Shown here in pieces: positions 10,466 through 20,929 of a stretch of 64,000 nt of DNA. The notes below the pieces were generated by a model. The model saw nothing but the letters and a program-made list of their open reading frames with translations. It had not been told where the DNA came from and ran no database searches. This DNA is from Lachnospiraceae bacterium (GTDB lineage: Bacteria > Bacillota > Clostridia > Lachnospirales > Lachnospiraceae). Every line of letters begins with the position of its first letter. Positions within the stretch are counted from its first letter, which is position 1. The position numbers were made by a program, and so were the translations under genes. Location of the stretch: NCBI GenBank assembly GCA_021628825.1, contig JAJXRY010000001.1, positions 310,001 through 374,000 of the forward strand, given 5' to 3'.

Positions 10466-12198
10466 GCAATCACCTCGCTTTCCGGAGTTCCATATTGTGC
10501 AACAAAGGTCTGGTAATAGTGTCCTTTCTTTTTAAGCAGTTCATCGTGGGTTCCACGTTCCACAATCTGACCGCCCTCTAAGATCAGGATTTCATCGGCA
10601 TGACAGACCGCGCTGATGCGGTGCCCGATGATGATTTTGGTGGTATCTTTTAATTCCCGGAGCGTGTCGTGGATGCATTGTTCGGTTTCCATATCGAGTG
10701 CCGAAGTCGAGTCATCGAGAACGAGAACCGGTGCTTTCCGGGCCAAAGCTCTCGCAATCGTAATCCGCTGCTTTTTGGCCGCCGGATAAACCAATGCCGC
10801 GTTCCCCAATGACGGTATCATACTGGCTTTCCATCTTTTCGATAAAGCTGCTGGCCTGTGCCCGGCGGGAGGCTTCTTTAATCGAAGACAGCGTCAGGGT
10901 ATCCTTTTTGCCGAGCTTTACGTTTTCCAGAATGGTATCGGAAAACAGGAAGACATCCTGCATGACAAAGGACATGGCACCACGGAGCTGATGTAAGGAA
11001 AGCTCCTTGATGTTGACTCCGTCTAAGTAAATCCCACCGTCCGTTACATCGTAAAGCCGCTGCAGAAGATAGATGAGCGAGCTCTTACCGGCACCGGTGG
11101 TTCCCATGATGCCGACGGTCTTTCCGGGTTCGACCGTAAAGGAAATATCATGGAGAATCTCGTGTTGATCCGCCTTGTGGAACGATACATGCTCAAAGGT
11201 GATCTGCCCCTTCACGGAGGGCAGAACGACAGGGTTCTCGGGATCCTTCACGGCAGGCTTTTCTTCATAAAGCTTCTGGATGCGGCGGTTGGATGCCACA
11301 GCATAGGAAAGCGAGTTCGTAAGCCAGCCGAGCATTTCCATCGGCCATACAATGTTATTGGAATAGGCAAAGAATGCACTTAATTCACCTAAGGTAAATT
11401 CACCCCGCATGACCTGGGCTCCACCAAATAACAAAACGGAAATCGGCAGGATCTTGGAGATCAGCGAAATATAAGGGTGATATTTCACGAAGATGTTCGA
11501 CTGCTCCATATTCAGTTCGTAGTAACGCTGGTTATGGGACAGGAACTTCCCAATTTCGTACTTTTCACGGGCGAAGGCCTTTACGGTGCGGACACCGGCA
11601 AGGTTTTTCTTCGGCAACGGTATTTAATGTGGCGTTTTCCTCGCTGATGGATTCATAAACGGAATCCAGACGGTGCTCCATGTAAATGGCAATCGCAGCA
11701 GAGGCTGCCATGCCGATCGTGGGAAGGATTGCCAGCTTCCAGTTGAGGCTGTACATACAGAACAGCACGATGGAAGTATGGATGACCACTTCAATCATCA
11801 GCATGCCGACATAGGTTAAGCCGTCCCAGATGTGGTCCACATCATCCTTGATCCGGCTCATCAGTTCGCCGGTTCCGGTACGGTCAAAAAACTCCGTGCT
11901 TAAGGACTGCACATGGCAGAACACGGCGCGACGGATTTCGGCTGCAATTTTTGATCCCGTCAGGTCAAAGGTATATTCCTTTTACATACTGGAAAATAAA
12001 TCTTCCGACTCCGACGCCAACGTAGGCGAGCAGAAGCGGAGTGAGCAGGTTCATGTGACCACCGAGTAATACGTCGTCAATCATGGACTGCGTAAGTTTA
12101 GGTGAGAGCATATCCAGGCTGATACTGATGATCATGGCAAGGATGGCAAGGCCGAAGGCAAACTTGTGCTCCCAGAGATAGGTTCTTATTTTTTTCAT
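10462..12198 (-). CDS. ABC exporter half, degenerate-site subunit (BmrC-like), three frameshifts
   Basis: 577 aa corrected. Membrane domain followed by an ATPase with Walker A GTTGAGKSS, signature LSGGQKQR and Walker B VLVLDDSTSALD, where Asp replaces the catalytic Glu; switch His is in IIIGHRIS. It pairs with the downstream gene as a heterodimeric exporter. Start ATG 12198 follows GAGGGGG. Runs that break the frame: 4 (3 expected) at 11980-11983, 5 (4) at 11604-11608 and 5 (4) at 10772-10776. A promoter, 34-codon leader ORF and terminator hairpin lie upstream, suggesting drug-inducible attenuation. Substrate is unknown. Confidence 0.92.
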
Positions 12199-12283
12199 GT
12201 TTTCCCCCTCATTTATGATTGTATTTGTTAGTGTAACGGCCATATGTTCAGGCTTTGCATGGCTCTGAATAGTTACAAAAAGA

Positions 12284-12311
12284 GGGCAGTTATGATATTC
12301 CATAACTGCCC
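12284..12311 (-). terminator. leader terminator (putative attenuator) of the ABC exporter operon
   Basis: Perfect 11-bp stem GGGCAGTTATG/CATAACTGCCC (12284-12294 with 12301-12311) and 6-nt loop; on the minus strand it is followed by TC and five T, about 85 nt before the first ABC start. It lies after the leader ORF, where it would cut transcription unless disrupted. Confidence 0.8.
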
Positions 12312-12365
12312 GTGTGTAGTCCAATTACCAAAGTAAGACGAAGGTATGATTTTAGGTGTCCTGCT

Positions 12366-12470
12366 TTAGCTATGAGTACAAAAGTCAGAAGGTAATATCC
12401 GATCAGTTCTGGTTTTCATTGTTAAAGTTGTCAATGTTGTGCGGTTACGTAATATAATAGTTTTAAACAT
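12366..12470 (-). CDS. 34-aa leader peptide of the ABC exporter operon
   Basis: A 34-codon ORF beginning MFKTIILRNRTTLTTL and ending SDFCTHS. An unusually strong ribosome site (GGAAGGAGG) lies seven bases before its ATG, and the ORF sits between a good promoter and a terminator hairpin. By analogy to Bacillus subtilis bmrB, the leader ORF ahead of the BmrCD exporter that mediates ribosome-dependent attenuation, I infer that ribosome stalling here controls read-through into the exporter genes. No sequence similarity to BmrB is claimed. It could also make a functional small peptide. Confidence 0.7.
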   Translation of the reverse strand: MFKTIILRNRTTLTTLTMKTRTDRILPSDFCTHS

Positions 12471-12523
12471 AGATGTTACCTCCTTCCTTGTGATTTCTTA
12501 TGTTGCAACACATTATGTTTTTC

Positions 12524-12552
12524 ACCATACAGCCGTTACGAAAATTTGTCAA
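12524..12552 (-). promoter_or_regulatory. promoter of the ABC exporter leader
   Basis: On the minus strand TTGACA (12547-12552), 17 bp, TATGGT (12524-12529). The expected start point falls near a perfect 10-bp palindrome TGTTGCAACA (12501-12510), a possible operator. The rest of the 12199-12745 spacer contains the leader ORF, the terminator and the divergent promoter at 12662. Confidence 0.75.
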
Positions 12553-12661
12553 CAGGAATTTTGCACACCTGCTACACCAATTTATTTAGAAACATGTGTG
12601 AGCAGGCTCTAGGTTAGGAAAAACGTATAAAAGTTAGTGATTTCCAACATGAAATTACGTC

Positions 12662-12690
12662 TGGTCAGAATGGAAAAATGAGTGTATACT
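12662..12690 (+). promoter_or_regulatory. probable promoter of the cation efflux gene
   Basis: TGGTCA (12662-12667), 17 bp, TATACT (12685-12690), about 56 bp before the start at 12746. Confidence 0.55.
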
Positions 12691-12745
12691 CCGTATTACA
12701 GAGCTTCCCAAATGAACTTGATAAGGGAAGAAGACAGGAGCGGAT

Positions 12746-13946
12746 ATGATTTCGTTATTAGCAAAAATTATGGATTAAAAAAACAGGGAAGATGTAAAGG
12801 ATCCCAAGGTACGTGAAGCGTATGGTGTGCTTTGCGGAGGCGTGGGTATCTTTTTTAATCTATGCCTTTTTATTGGAAAATTTCTGACAGGCTTCTTAAG
12901 CGGGTCCATCGCGGTCACGGCCGATGCGTTTAACAACCTTTCGGATGCGGGTTCTTCCATTATTACGCTTGTGGGCTTTAAAATGGCAGGGCAGAAGCCG
13001 GACTCGGATCATCCCTTCGGACACGGACGGATTGAATATCTTTCCGGTTTTCTGGTAGCGGTGATTATTCTGATCATGGCGTTTGAACTGCTGAAATCTT
13101 CGGTGGATAAGATTATCCATCCGGAGCCCATCGACACCGGAATTCTGGTGATTGTGGTATTGATTGCCTCCATTCTTGTCAAGATCTATATGTGTTATTA
13201 TAATAAATCTGTTGCAAAAGAAGATTGACAGTGCGGCAATGGGAGCAACTGCAATGGACAGCTTAAGCGACAGTGTTGCCACAACGGTTGTCCTCATTGC
13301 AACGCTGGTTTCTTATTTCTTTGGCATCGAGATTGACGGATACTGTGGTGTGATCGTTGCCCTGTTTGTGGGAATGACCGGCTTCCAGGCGGCTAAAGAA
13401 ACGATCGATCCCCTGCTTGGGCAGCCGCCGGAGCCTGCCTTTGTGAATCAGGTAAGGGAGATCGTGATGTCCTATCAGGAGCAGGGCGTGCTTGGAATCC
13501 ACGATCTTGTGGTACATAACTACGGACCGGGAAGAGTGATGCTGTCGGTGCATGTAGAGGTTCCGGCTTCCGGAGATATTGTACATATGCATGACATGAT
13601 CGATAACATCGAACACCGGCTGCACCGGGAACTGAACTGCAGTGCGGTGATCCATATGGATCCGGTCAGTGTAGGAGATGAACGGACGAATGAATTAAAA
13701 GCGAAGGTGCGTGAAATCATAAATGGTATGCACTAGAACATCCATTTCCATGATTTCCGGATTGTGGACGGACCGACGCACACGAATGTGATTTTTGATG
13801 TGGAGGTTCCCTACAGCGTGAAAACGGAGGATAAGGAAATCGTATCGTATCTTCAGAAGAAAATCCGGGAGCTTGGCGGGGACGGACAGGAGTATTACGC
13901 GGTCATCGATGTGGACCGGGATCTGTGTGAAAATGTGCAGGAATAA
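12746..13946 (+). CDS. cation diffusion facilitator (CDF) family efflux transporter, frameshifts and an in-frame stop
   Basis: Proton-coupled divalent-metal exporter of the CDF family, about 395 aa if repaired. Membrane motifs VTADAFNNLSDAGSS and the second Asp site ATAMDSLSDSVAT (HD/DD metal-site helices), the loop HPFGHGRIEYLSG and a cytosolic C-terminal domain (VGDERTNELKAKV, FRIVDGPTHTNVIFDVEVP) are visible. Start ATG 12746 follows AGGAG. Probable run errors: A5 at 12763-12767, A7 at 12777-12783 and A4 at 13216-13219. A TAG at 13734-13736 also sits in frame before the last, family-typical 70 codons; a single base change would explain it. It is either a sequencing substitution or a real C-terminal truncation. 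Confidence 0.85.
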
Positions 13947-13968
13947 CGCAATAACAGGAAGATGTTTG

Positions 13969-13997
13969 TTGCCACGAACGAAAAAAGAGTGTATAAT
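13969..13997 (+). promoter_or_regulatory. promoter of gpmI
   Basis: TTGCCA (13969-13974), 17 bp, TATAAT (13992-13997); AGGGAGG precedes the start. Confidence 0.8.
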
Positions 13998-14029
13998 CAG
14001 TGTGATAAAAAAACAGGGAGGACGTAATG

Positions 14030-15576
14030 ATGAAAAAAACCTACAGTATTAATGATTTTTAGATGGATATGGATTAAATGAAAGAAAAGATCATAACGCC
14101 GTGGCAGAAGCAAATACCCCCGTTATGGATAAACTCATGGCAGAATGTCCTTTTGTCAAAGGAAATGCCAGTGGTATGGCCGTAGGACTTCCGGAAGGAC
14201 AGATGGGTAACTCTGAAGTCGGTCATATGAACATGGGTGCAGGACGTATTGTATATCAGGAACTTACCAGAATTACCAAGGAAATTCAGGATGGTACGTT
14301 CTTTGAGAATCCTGCTTTATTGGAAGCAGTAAACAACTGCAAAAAGAATGACAGCGCCCTTCATATGTTCGGTCTTCTTTCCGATGGTGGTGTACACAGC
14401 CACATTACCCATCTTTTCGGATTACTTGAGCTTGCCAAGAGAAACGGCTTAAGCAAGGTCTATGTACACGGATTCTTAGATGGACGTGATACTCCTCCGG
14501 CAAGTGGTAAGGAATATGCAGAAGAGCTGGAAGCTGAAATGAAGAAGCTTGGCGTAGGTAAAATCGCATCTGTTATGGGTCGTTACTATGCCATGGACCG
14601 TGATAACAACTACGATCGTGTAAAGCTTGCGTTTGATGCATTAACCAAGGGCGAAGGTCTTACCGCAGCAAGTGCCACAGAAGGTATCCAGGCTTCCTAT
14701 GACCGTGAAGAAACCGACGAATTCGTAAAGCCTACCGTTGTAGTAAAGGATGGCAGGCCGGTTGCAACCATTAAGGACAAGGATTCCGTAATCTTCTTCA
14801 ACTTCCGTCCGGACCGTGCAAGAGAGATTACCAGAGCCTTTTGTGATGATGACTTCAAGGGATTTGAAAGACCGCAGAGACTCGATCTTACTTATGTATG
14901 CTTCTCTGACTATGATCCGACGATCCCGAATAAGCTGGTTGCTTTCCACAAGATCTCTGTTACCAATACCTTTGGCGAATGGCTGGCAGCAAACCACATG
15001 AAGCAGGCCAGAATCGCCGAGACCGAGAAGTATGCACACGTTACCTTCTTCTTTAACGGCGGTGTAGAAAAGCCCAATGAAGGCGAAGACAGAATCCTCG
15101 TAAATTCACCCAAGGATGTGGCTACTTACGATCTGAAGCCTCAGATGAGCGCTTACGAAGTATGCGACAGACTGGTAGAAGCCATTCATTCCAAGAAATA
15201 TGATGTTATCGTCATCAACTTTGCAAACCCGGATATGGTTGGACATACCGGTGTGGAAAGTGCCGCAATCAAGGCAGTAGAAGTTGTCGATGAATGTGTT
15301 GGCAAAGCAGTGGAAGCATTAATGGAAGAAGATGGACAGATGTTCATCTGTGCAGATCATGGTAATGCAGAACAGCTCGTGGATTATGAAACCGGTGAAC
15401 CTTATACCGCACATACCACGAATCCGGTTCCATTCATTCTGGTAAATGCAGATCCTTCCTACAAGCTTCGTGAGGGTGGATGCCTTGCAGATATCGTTCC
15501 GACCCTGATTGAGATTATGGGTATGGAGCAGCCGAAGGAAATGACCGGCAAGTCCTTGATCGTAAAAATAAGATAA
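14030..15576 (+). CDS. gpmI: 2,3-bisphosphoglycerate-independent phosphoglycerate mutase, two frameshifts
   Basis: Mn-dependent glycolytic mutase converting 3- to 2-phosphoglycerate. The phosphoserine motif is in QMGNSEVGHMNMGAGR, and the metal and substrate motifs DGRDTPP, MVGHTG and CADHGNAEQ are present; 514 aa corrected, the normal length. The first 23 codons are scattered over frames by A7 at 14033-14039 (six expected) and T5 at 14056-14060 (four expected); repaired they read MKKPTVLMILDGYGLNE, the expected N-terminus. Its own promoter (13969-13997) and terminator (15630-15664) make it monocistronic. Together with gap, pgk, tpiA and eno it completes lower glycolysis except pyruvate kinase. 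Confidence 0.96.
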
Positions 15577-15629
15577 TGATTCCGGAAATGAAGGGAAAGA
15601 ATTCATAAGAATTCATATAGGAAATCACA

Positions 15630-15664
15630 GGCAGTACATATCGAGGATATGGCTGCCTTTTTTC
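15630..15664 (+). terminator. Rho-independent terminator after gpmI
   Basis: GGCAG with CATATC (from 15630) pairs with GATATG and CTGCC (15653-15657), followed by seven T. Confidence 0.85.
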
Positions 15665-15693
15665 TTGAAAATAAGTGTTCGATTTTATATAAT
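15665..15693 (+). promoter_or_regulatory. promoter of the GH31 gene
   Basis: TTGAAA (15665-15670), 17 bp, TATAAT (15688-15693), immediately after the gpmI terminator. Confidence 0.75.
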
Positions 15694-15769
15694 GTAACTA
15701 GCGAAAAAGAAAAACAAGGATAAGGCAGCTGGCAATACACAATATAGGTATACGAGTGGAGGGTAACAC

Positions 15770-17851
15770 ATGAAGGTAACTGCAGAAGAACGAAGAATTA
15801 TAATCCGTAACGGAGCATCCCAGGTCTTTATTGAGCCATGGGGCGAGAATTCCGTGCGTGTACGAATGACGGCAGAGGCACAGATGGATGACCATGACTG
15901 GGCCTTATGCGAGAAGGTGAAGGAAATCATACCGGTGATCACCCAGACAACAGTAGATATGACGGATCCGTGGTATCGTGGAGAGGAATGGAAGAAGTAC
16001 CATTATACCGGGACCGAATATACCATGGTGATTGGCAAGCTTACTGTGAAAGTGAATGCCGAGGGCTGGATCAGTTTTTATAATCAGAAAGGGGATCTGC
16101 TGACGCAGGAATATTGGAGAAACCGTGACCGGATCTGTCGTTATGCGGTGCCGATCCGCATTCCTGCAAGAGAATTAAAGCCGATTACCGGAACCAGCGA
16201 CTATGAACTGACCGCACGTTTTGAAGCATTTGATGATGAGAAGATCTTTGGTATGGGTCAGTATCAGGAAAAGCATATGGATAAAAAAGGCGCGGTATTA
16301 GAGCTTGCGCATCGTAACAGTCAGGCAAGTGTTCCGTTTTATGTATCGAGCAGAGGATATGGCTTCTTCTGGAACAATCCGGCGATTGGAACGGCTACCT
16401 TTGGTATGAACAAGACCGAATGGTATGCAAAGTCCACGAAGAAGATGGACTATTTCCTGACCGCAGGCGATACACCGGCAGAAATTCTCGAGCAATATAC
16501 TGCAGCAACGGGAAGAAGCCCGATGATGCCGGAGTTTGGTTTAGGCTACTGGCAGTGCAAGCTGCGTTACCGTAACCAGCGGGAGATCTTAGAGGTGGCA
16601 AGGGAGCATAAGCGCCGTGGACTTCCGATGGATGCGATCGTGGTAGACTTCTTCCATTGGACGATGCAGGGAGAGTTTAAGTTCGAGCCTCGTGACTGGC
16701 CGGATCCGGATGCCATGGTGAAGGAATTAAAGGAGCTTGGAATCGAGACTGTTGTTTCCGTTTGGCCGACGATTGACGAACGTTCCGAGAATTATGGTGA
16801 AATGGCAGAGAACGGTTATCTGGTGCAGACGGACCGTGGCAATCACAATCACATGACCTGGATGGGCAACATCGTGTTCTATGATCCGACCAATCCGGGC
16901 GCGAGAGAATTTGTCTGGAAGAAATGCAAAGAGAACTATTATAAGAAGGGTATTCGTATTTTCTGGCTGGATGAGGCAGAGCCGGAATATGGCCCTTATG
17001 ATTTTGATAATTACCGCTACTATGCCGGTCCGGCTTTACAGTGTACGAATATTTATCCGCTCATGTATGCCAAGGGCTTTTATGAAGGCTTAAAGGCAGA
17101 GGGAGAGAAGGACATTTTAAGTCTGGTGCGCTGTGCCTGGGCAGGAAGCCAGAAGTACGGTGTGCTGACCTGGTCCGGAGACATTCACTCTTCCTTCCGT
17201 GCCATGAAGGAACAGTTACAGGCCGGATTAAACATGGGTATGGCAGGAATTCCCTGGTGGACTTCGGATATCGGAGGATTTATCGGTGGAGATATTACCG
17301 ATCCGGCATTTAAAGAGCTTTTGATGCGATGGTTTGCATGGGGCGCGTTCTGCCCGGTATTCCGTATGCATGGAGAGCGTTCGCCCTGGTATGAAAGAGA
17401 GCAGGAATTCATTAATGGAGTCCGTCAGTTAACCTCCGGACAGGATAATGAGGTTTGGAGCTTTGGCGAAGACAACTATGAAATTATGAAGAAGTATCTC
17501 TTTGTCCGTGAGAACTTAAGGGACTATGTAAGACAGAGCATGGAAAATACCAGCAAGACCGGAGAGCCGGTCATGCGTCCTCTGTTCTTTGACTTCCCGG
17601 AGGATCCGGAAAGCTGGAAGGTGGAGACCGCTTATATGTTTGGACGGGACCTTCTGGTATCACCGGTTACAGAAGCCGGAGTGAAGGAATGGAAGGTTTA
17701 TCTTCCGAAGGGCTCCAAGTGGACAGAAGCGGCAACCGGAAAGGAATATGAAGGCGGTCAGTATGTGGAGGCGTATGCACCGATCGATATTATTCCGGTA
17801 TTTGTGAAAGATGGGGCAGATCTTAACATTTATGAGGCAGATATTATCTAA
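15770..17851 (+). CDS. GH31 family glycoside hydrolase, probable alpha-xylosidase/alpha-glucosidase
   Basis: 693 aa, intact, no signal peptide, so probably cytosolic. An N-terminal beta-sandwich is followed by the GH31 barrel: the nucleophile Asp is in the FWLDEAEP motif and the acid/base region in WSGDIHSSF; DAIVVDFFHW and FRMHGERSPW are further barrel motifs. GH31 enzymes release alpha-linked glucose or xylose from oligosaccharide non-reducing ends. Which substrate is cleaved cannot be read from sequence here; the overall shape resembles the YicI/XylS-like alpha-xylosidases. GGAGGG precedes the ATG. No sugar transporter is adjacent. Confidence 0.9.
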   Translation: MKVTAEERRIIIRNGASQVFIEPWGENSVRVRMTAEAQMDDHDWALCEKVKEIIPVITQTTVDMTDPWYRGEEWKKYHYTGTEYTMVIGKLTVKVNAEGWISFYNQKGDLLTQEYWRNRDRICRYAVPIRIPARELKPITGTSDYELTARFEAFDDEKIFGMGQYQEKHMDKKGAVLELAHRNSQASVPFYVSSRGYGFFWNNPAIGTATFGMNKTEWYAKSTKKMDYFLTAGDTPAEILEQYTAATGRSPMMPEFGLGYWQCKLRYRNQREILEVAREHKRRGLPMDAIVVDFFHWTMQGEFKFEPRDWPDPDAMVKELKELGIETVVSVWPTIDERSENYGEMAENGYLVQTDRGNHNHMTWMGNIVFYDPTNPGAREFVWKKCKENYYKKGIRIFWLDEAEPEYGPYDFDNYRYYAGPALQCTNIYPLMYAKGFYEGLKAEGEKDILSLVRCAWAGSQKYGVLTWSGDIHSSFRAMKEQLQAGLNMGMAGIPWWTSDIGGFIGGDITDPAFKELLMRWFAWGAFCPVFRMHGERSPWYEREQEFINGVRQLTSGQDNEVWSFGEDNYEIMKKYLFVRENLRDYVRQSMENTSKTGEPVMRPLFFDFPEDPESWKVETAYMFGRDLLVSPVTEAGVKEWKVYLPKGSKWTEAATGKEYEGGQYVEAYAPIDIIPVFVKDGADLNIYEADII

Positions 17852-17884
17852 AAAAACAGATTGATGGTAAGGCAGGAGATTACT

Positions 17885-19092
17885 GTGAAAAAAAGAACGG
17901 AAGCTGGATCAGTTTTTACAATATACGGTAGAAGTCGAAGGGATAGAATTTCAGATGGTGGATCTGTTGTTTTATTCTCTGTCTGTTCGTGATCGGACTG
18001 CTGATTCGGATTCCGTTGTATCCGATTACATCCGCAGACTATCTGGGATGTCTCCTCCCATGGATGGAGGAGATCCGGCAGACGGGAGGTTTCTTTTCCT
18101 TAAATCATTCGATCTCGAACTACACATCGCCCTATATGTATCTGATGTGCCTTGTGTCGTATGTGACGACAGACAATCTGTATGCACTCAAAACAGTGTC
18201 GGTCATTTTTGACTATGTAGCGGCACTTGCCATGTTTCTTCTGGTATATGAAATCACCTGCAATGTGCGGCGTTCCATTATCGGAATGGCACTGGTGCTT
18301 CTTTGTCCGACCGTGATCATGAACAGTGCTTACTGGTGCCAGTGCGATGTCATTTATACATCGTTCCTGCTATTGTCTTTGTTATATTTTTACCGGGATG
18401 ACAGCCGGAAGAGTCTTATTTTTATGGGGATCGCGTTCTCGTTCAAATTGCAGGCGCTGTTCTTTGCGCCATTCTTAATTTTGATGTGGTTAAAAGGAAG
18501 AACCATTAAGTTCCGTCATTTTCTGTACATACCGGTGATGTATGTCCTGACTGCAGTACCGGCATGGCTGTTTGGCAGAAGCATGAAAGAACTGCTGTTG
18601 ATTTATGTACAGCAGTCGGAGACATATCCGTGGGGAACACTGGAATATCCGAACATTTATGCACTGCTTGGAGAAGTGATGCCGGACTATTATCATGCAA
18701 ATGAGGTAAGCAGTGCCGGAACGTTTATGACGATCATTCTGCTGGGATTATTGGCATATTATCTTTACGGAAAGAGAATTGCGGTTACGAACCGGATGGC
18801 AGCCACGATCGCATTGTTTTCGGCAGCGCTTGTGGTCTATACCCTGCCGCATATGCACGACCGCTACGGATTCCTTGTGGATCTGCTGGCGATTCTGTAT
18901 GGAGTTCTGAACCCGAAAAAGCTGATTATGACCTGTGGATTTTTACTGGTTTCCCTGTTGAGCTACATTCCGTATCTGCTTGGCATCCACATTGTGCCGA
19001 TCGCCTATGTGGCACTGGGACTGCTTGCGTTGATTCTGCTGGTAGGCAAGGATCTGTATGGGCAGATTAAAGTACAAGAATCCAGTCTTTAA
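17885..19092 (+). CDS. Gpi18-like membrane mannosyltransferase, two frameshifts
   Basis: A polytopic GT-C-fold glycosyltransferase of about 401 aa with roughly nine or ten membrane helices. After the first helix it has IRIPLYPITSADY, resembling the acidic first-loop motif of lipid-linked-sugar mannosyltransferases, and HMHDRYGF near the C-terminus. I start it at GTG 17885 (AGGAG seven bases upstream). Repairing A7 at 17888-17894 to six and T4 at 17970-17973 to three joins a cytosolic N-terminus to the helix LLFILCLFVIGLLIRI. It converges on and overlaps the PMT-like gene by 26 bp. Likely job: extracytoplasmic glycosylation with a polyprenyl-phosphate sugar donor. Confidence 0.75.
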
Positions 19093-20766
19093 GCAGGCGC
19101 AGATGCATTCCATATTCCCGGGAAACCGGAAATCCGGATACGACCGGATAAAATACGAAAAAGCATGCAATGGCAATCACCAGATAGACGGTGATTGCTA
19201 TTTTACTTTTCGGGAATCTTTCGATAAGAAGATGAATCACATACCCCATCATCAGGATCGTAAAGAGGATGGCGGGGAAGTAGTGATAGATAAAGGTGAT
19301 TCGTCCACCGGAGAGTCCAAGGATCACCCAGGGCAGGTACTGGGCCAGGTAACCGATTGTTAAAAAGCCGGCCTTGCCGTCACGGCGTGCGATCCACTGA
19401 ACAAAGGTGATGAGAACACAGGGAATTCCCACCCACCAGATAGCAGGATTTCCCATGCAGCTCACGGCACTTACCTTCGTGGCGCTCACGGCATCGTTGG
19501 CATCCAGAAGCGGCATCCAGATCACAGGCCATTCATAGTAAGGAGAGCTGTAGTAATGCTCGGCCTTTAAGGTAGAGTGATACCAGAACATATACTGGGT
19601 ATTCTTGATGGTTTTATCGATCAGTCCATTGTAGCCGTTTGCACCGACAACGGGAATGTAAGCAAGGGTATACAGGACAAGCGGAAGTATCACGAAAAAT
19701 CCGACACAGAATAAAAACAGCCGGAAGGTCTGCTGCTTCGGAAAATGCAGGATCGTATACCAGATAAAGAGGATGGCAAGTCCGGCAGCCGCATAGACGC
19801 CGGTTAGTTTTGTGGCGATTGCAAGGGACATGCCAATACCGCAGAGTGCCAGAAGGACGGCAACACGGAAGGGCGGGAACGGATCCGAAAGGCTCCCGTG
19901 AGTCTGACGATACTTGTGATCCGCCAGAAAATAGCGGTACAGGTAGTAGTACGCCAGAATAATAAAGAACGCTACAAAAATATCGATCGTGGCAATTCGC
20001 GATAACATAAAGTGCATACAGTCAAACACCAGAAGGATCGTAGTGGCTGTTGCCACAAAGGTATTCTGAAAGAGCCGCTTTGCAAAGAGATAGAAAAAGC
20101 GGAACCATAAAAAAATGCCAAAGAGAGCAGACATAAAAACGCCAGCCAAACGGAGTCATGCCAAACATCCGGATGCCCTTAAAGAAATCAGGATTTTTAC
20201 CAAGCTGCGGATGGGTGGTCTCATAGGTAACCAGTCCGTGAATAAATTCATAGGCGGTACGTCCGTGATAGACCTCGTCAAACATCGTGCCGGTCAGATA
20301 GGTTTTGACCGCAGGAAACAGATCCTGCTCATCAAATAAAGCAGAATATTTCGCATCGTAAATCGGAGATAGGACCGTACCGTCCGGAGAAGTGAGCACC
20401 AGTTCGTTGATGACACATTCTTCATCCAGAGCGACAATTCCCAGATAACGGAGGTTATAGTTGATAGCAATGGTATTCCAGGCAAAGACCGACTCGGCAG
20501 CAGCTTCTCCCTGGAGGACCTCCCAGGCACCGGTTACTTCATTAAAAGCAGAGATCGAGAACCTACGGGTATTGAGATTGCCTAAGAACATATGAATCGA
20601 TCCGACGTCCACATAATCCCCTAAATCAATGACAATATCCCGGTCTTCGGCGGTAGCTGTATAGGCGCTTTGCGGAGCCGAGGTGTTCCCGATCCGGTAA
20701 AAAAACCAGAATGGTGAAAAAAATTAAAGTAAGAACTCCCATGGCGAGATAATCCCATTTCGTCAT
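19067..20766 (-). CDS. PMT-like protein O-mannosyltransferase (GT39/GT-C), two frameshifts
   Basis: Polytopic GT-C transferase of about 565 aa on the minus strand. After an N-terminal helix there is an extracytoplasmic jelly-roll-like region (DIVIDLGDYVDVGSIHMF), then FDEVYHGRTAYE, resembling the donor-site first loop of PMT proteins, HPQLGKNPDFF and MTPFGWR, and many helices. The start ATG 20766 has a weak ribosome site. Runs breaking the frame: 7 (6 expected) at 20699-20705 and 5 (4 expected) at 20135-20139. In Actinobacteria and yeast, PMTs mannosylate secreted proteins; here the acceptor is unknown. The convergent partner at 17885 is of the same fold class, with no terminator between them. 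Confidence 0.85.
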
Positions 20767-20929
20767 AAAAGTACTTTCTATAAAAATGTTTTCTGAAAAA
20801 AATTACTTAAAAAAATTCCGGATCCGATTCATGATTGCGCGACCTTTCACGAGTTGATTTCCAGTTCAGTATAACAATTCTTTTGGATTGGAAACAATGG
20901 TAAATAAAAAGGAAAGTGAGGTTTTTGAA

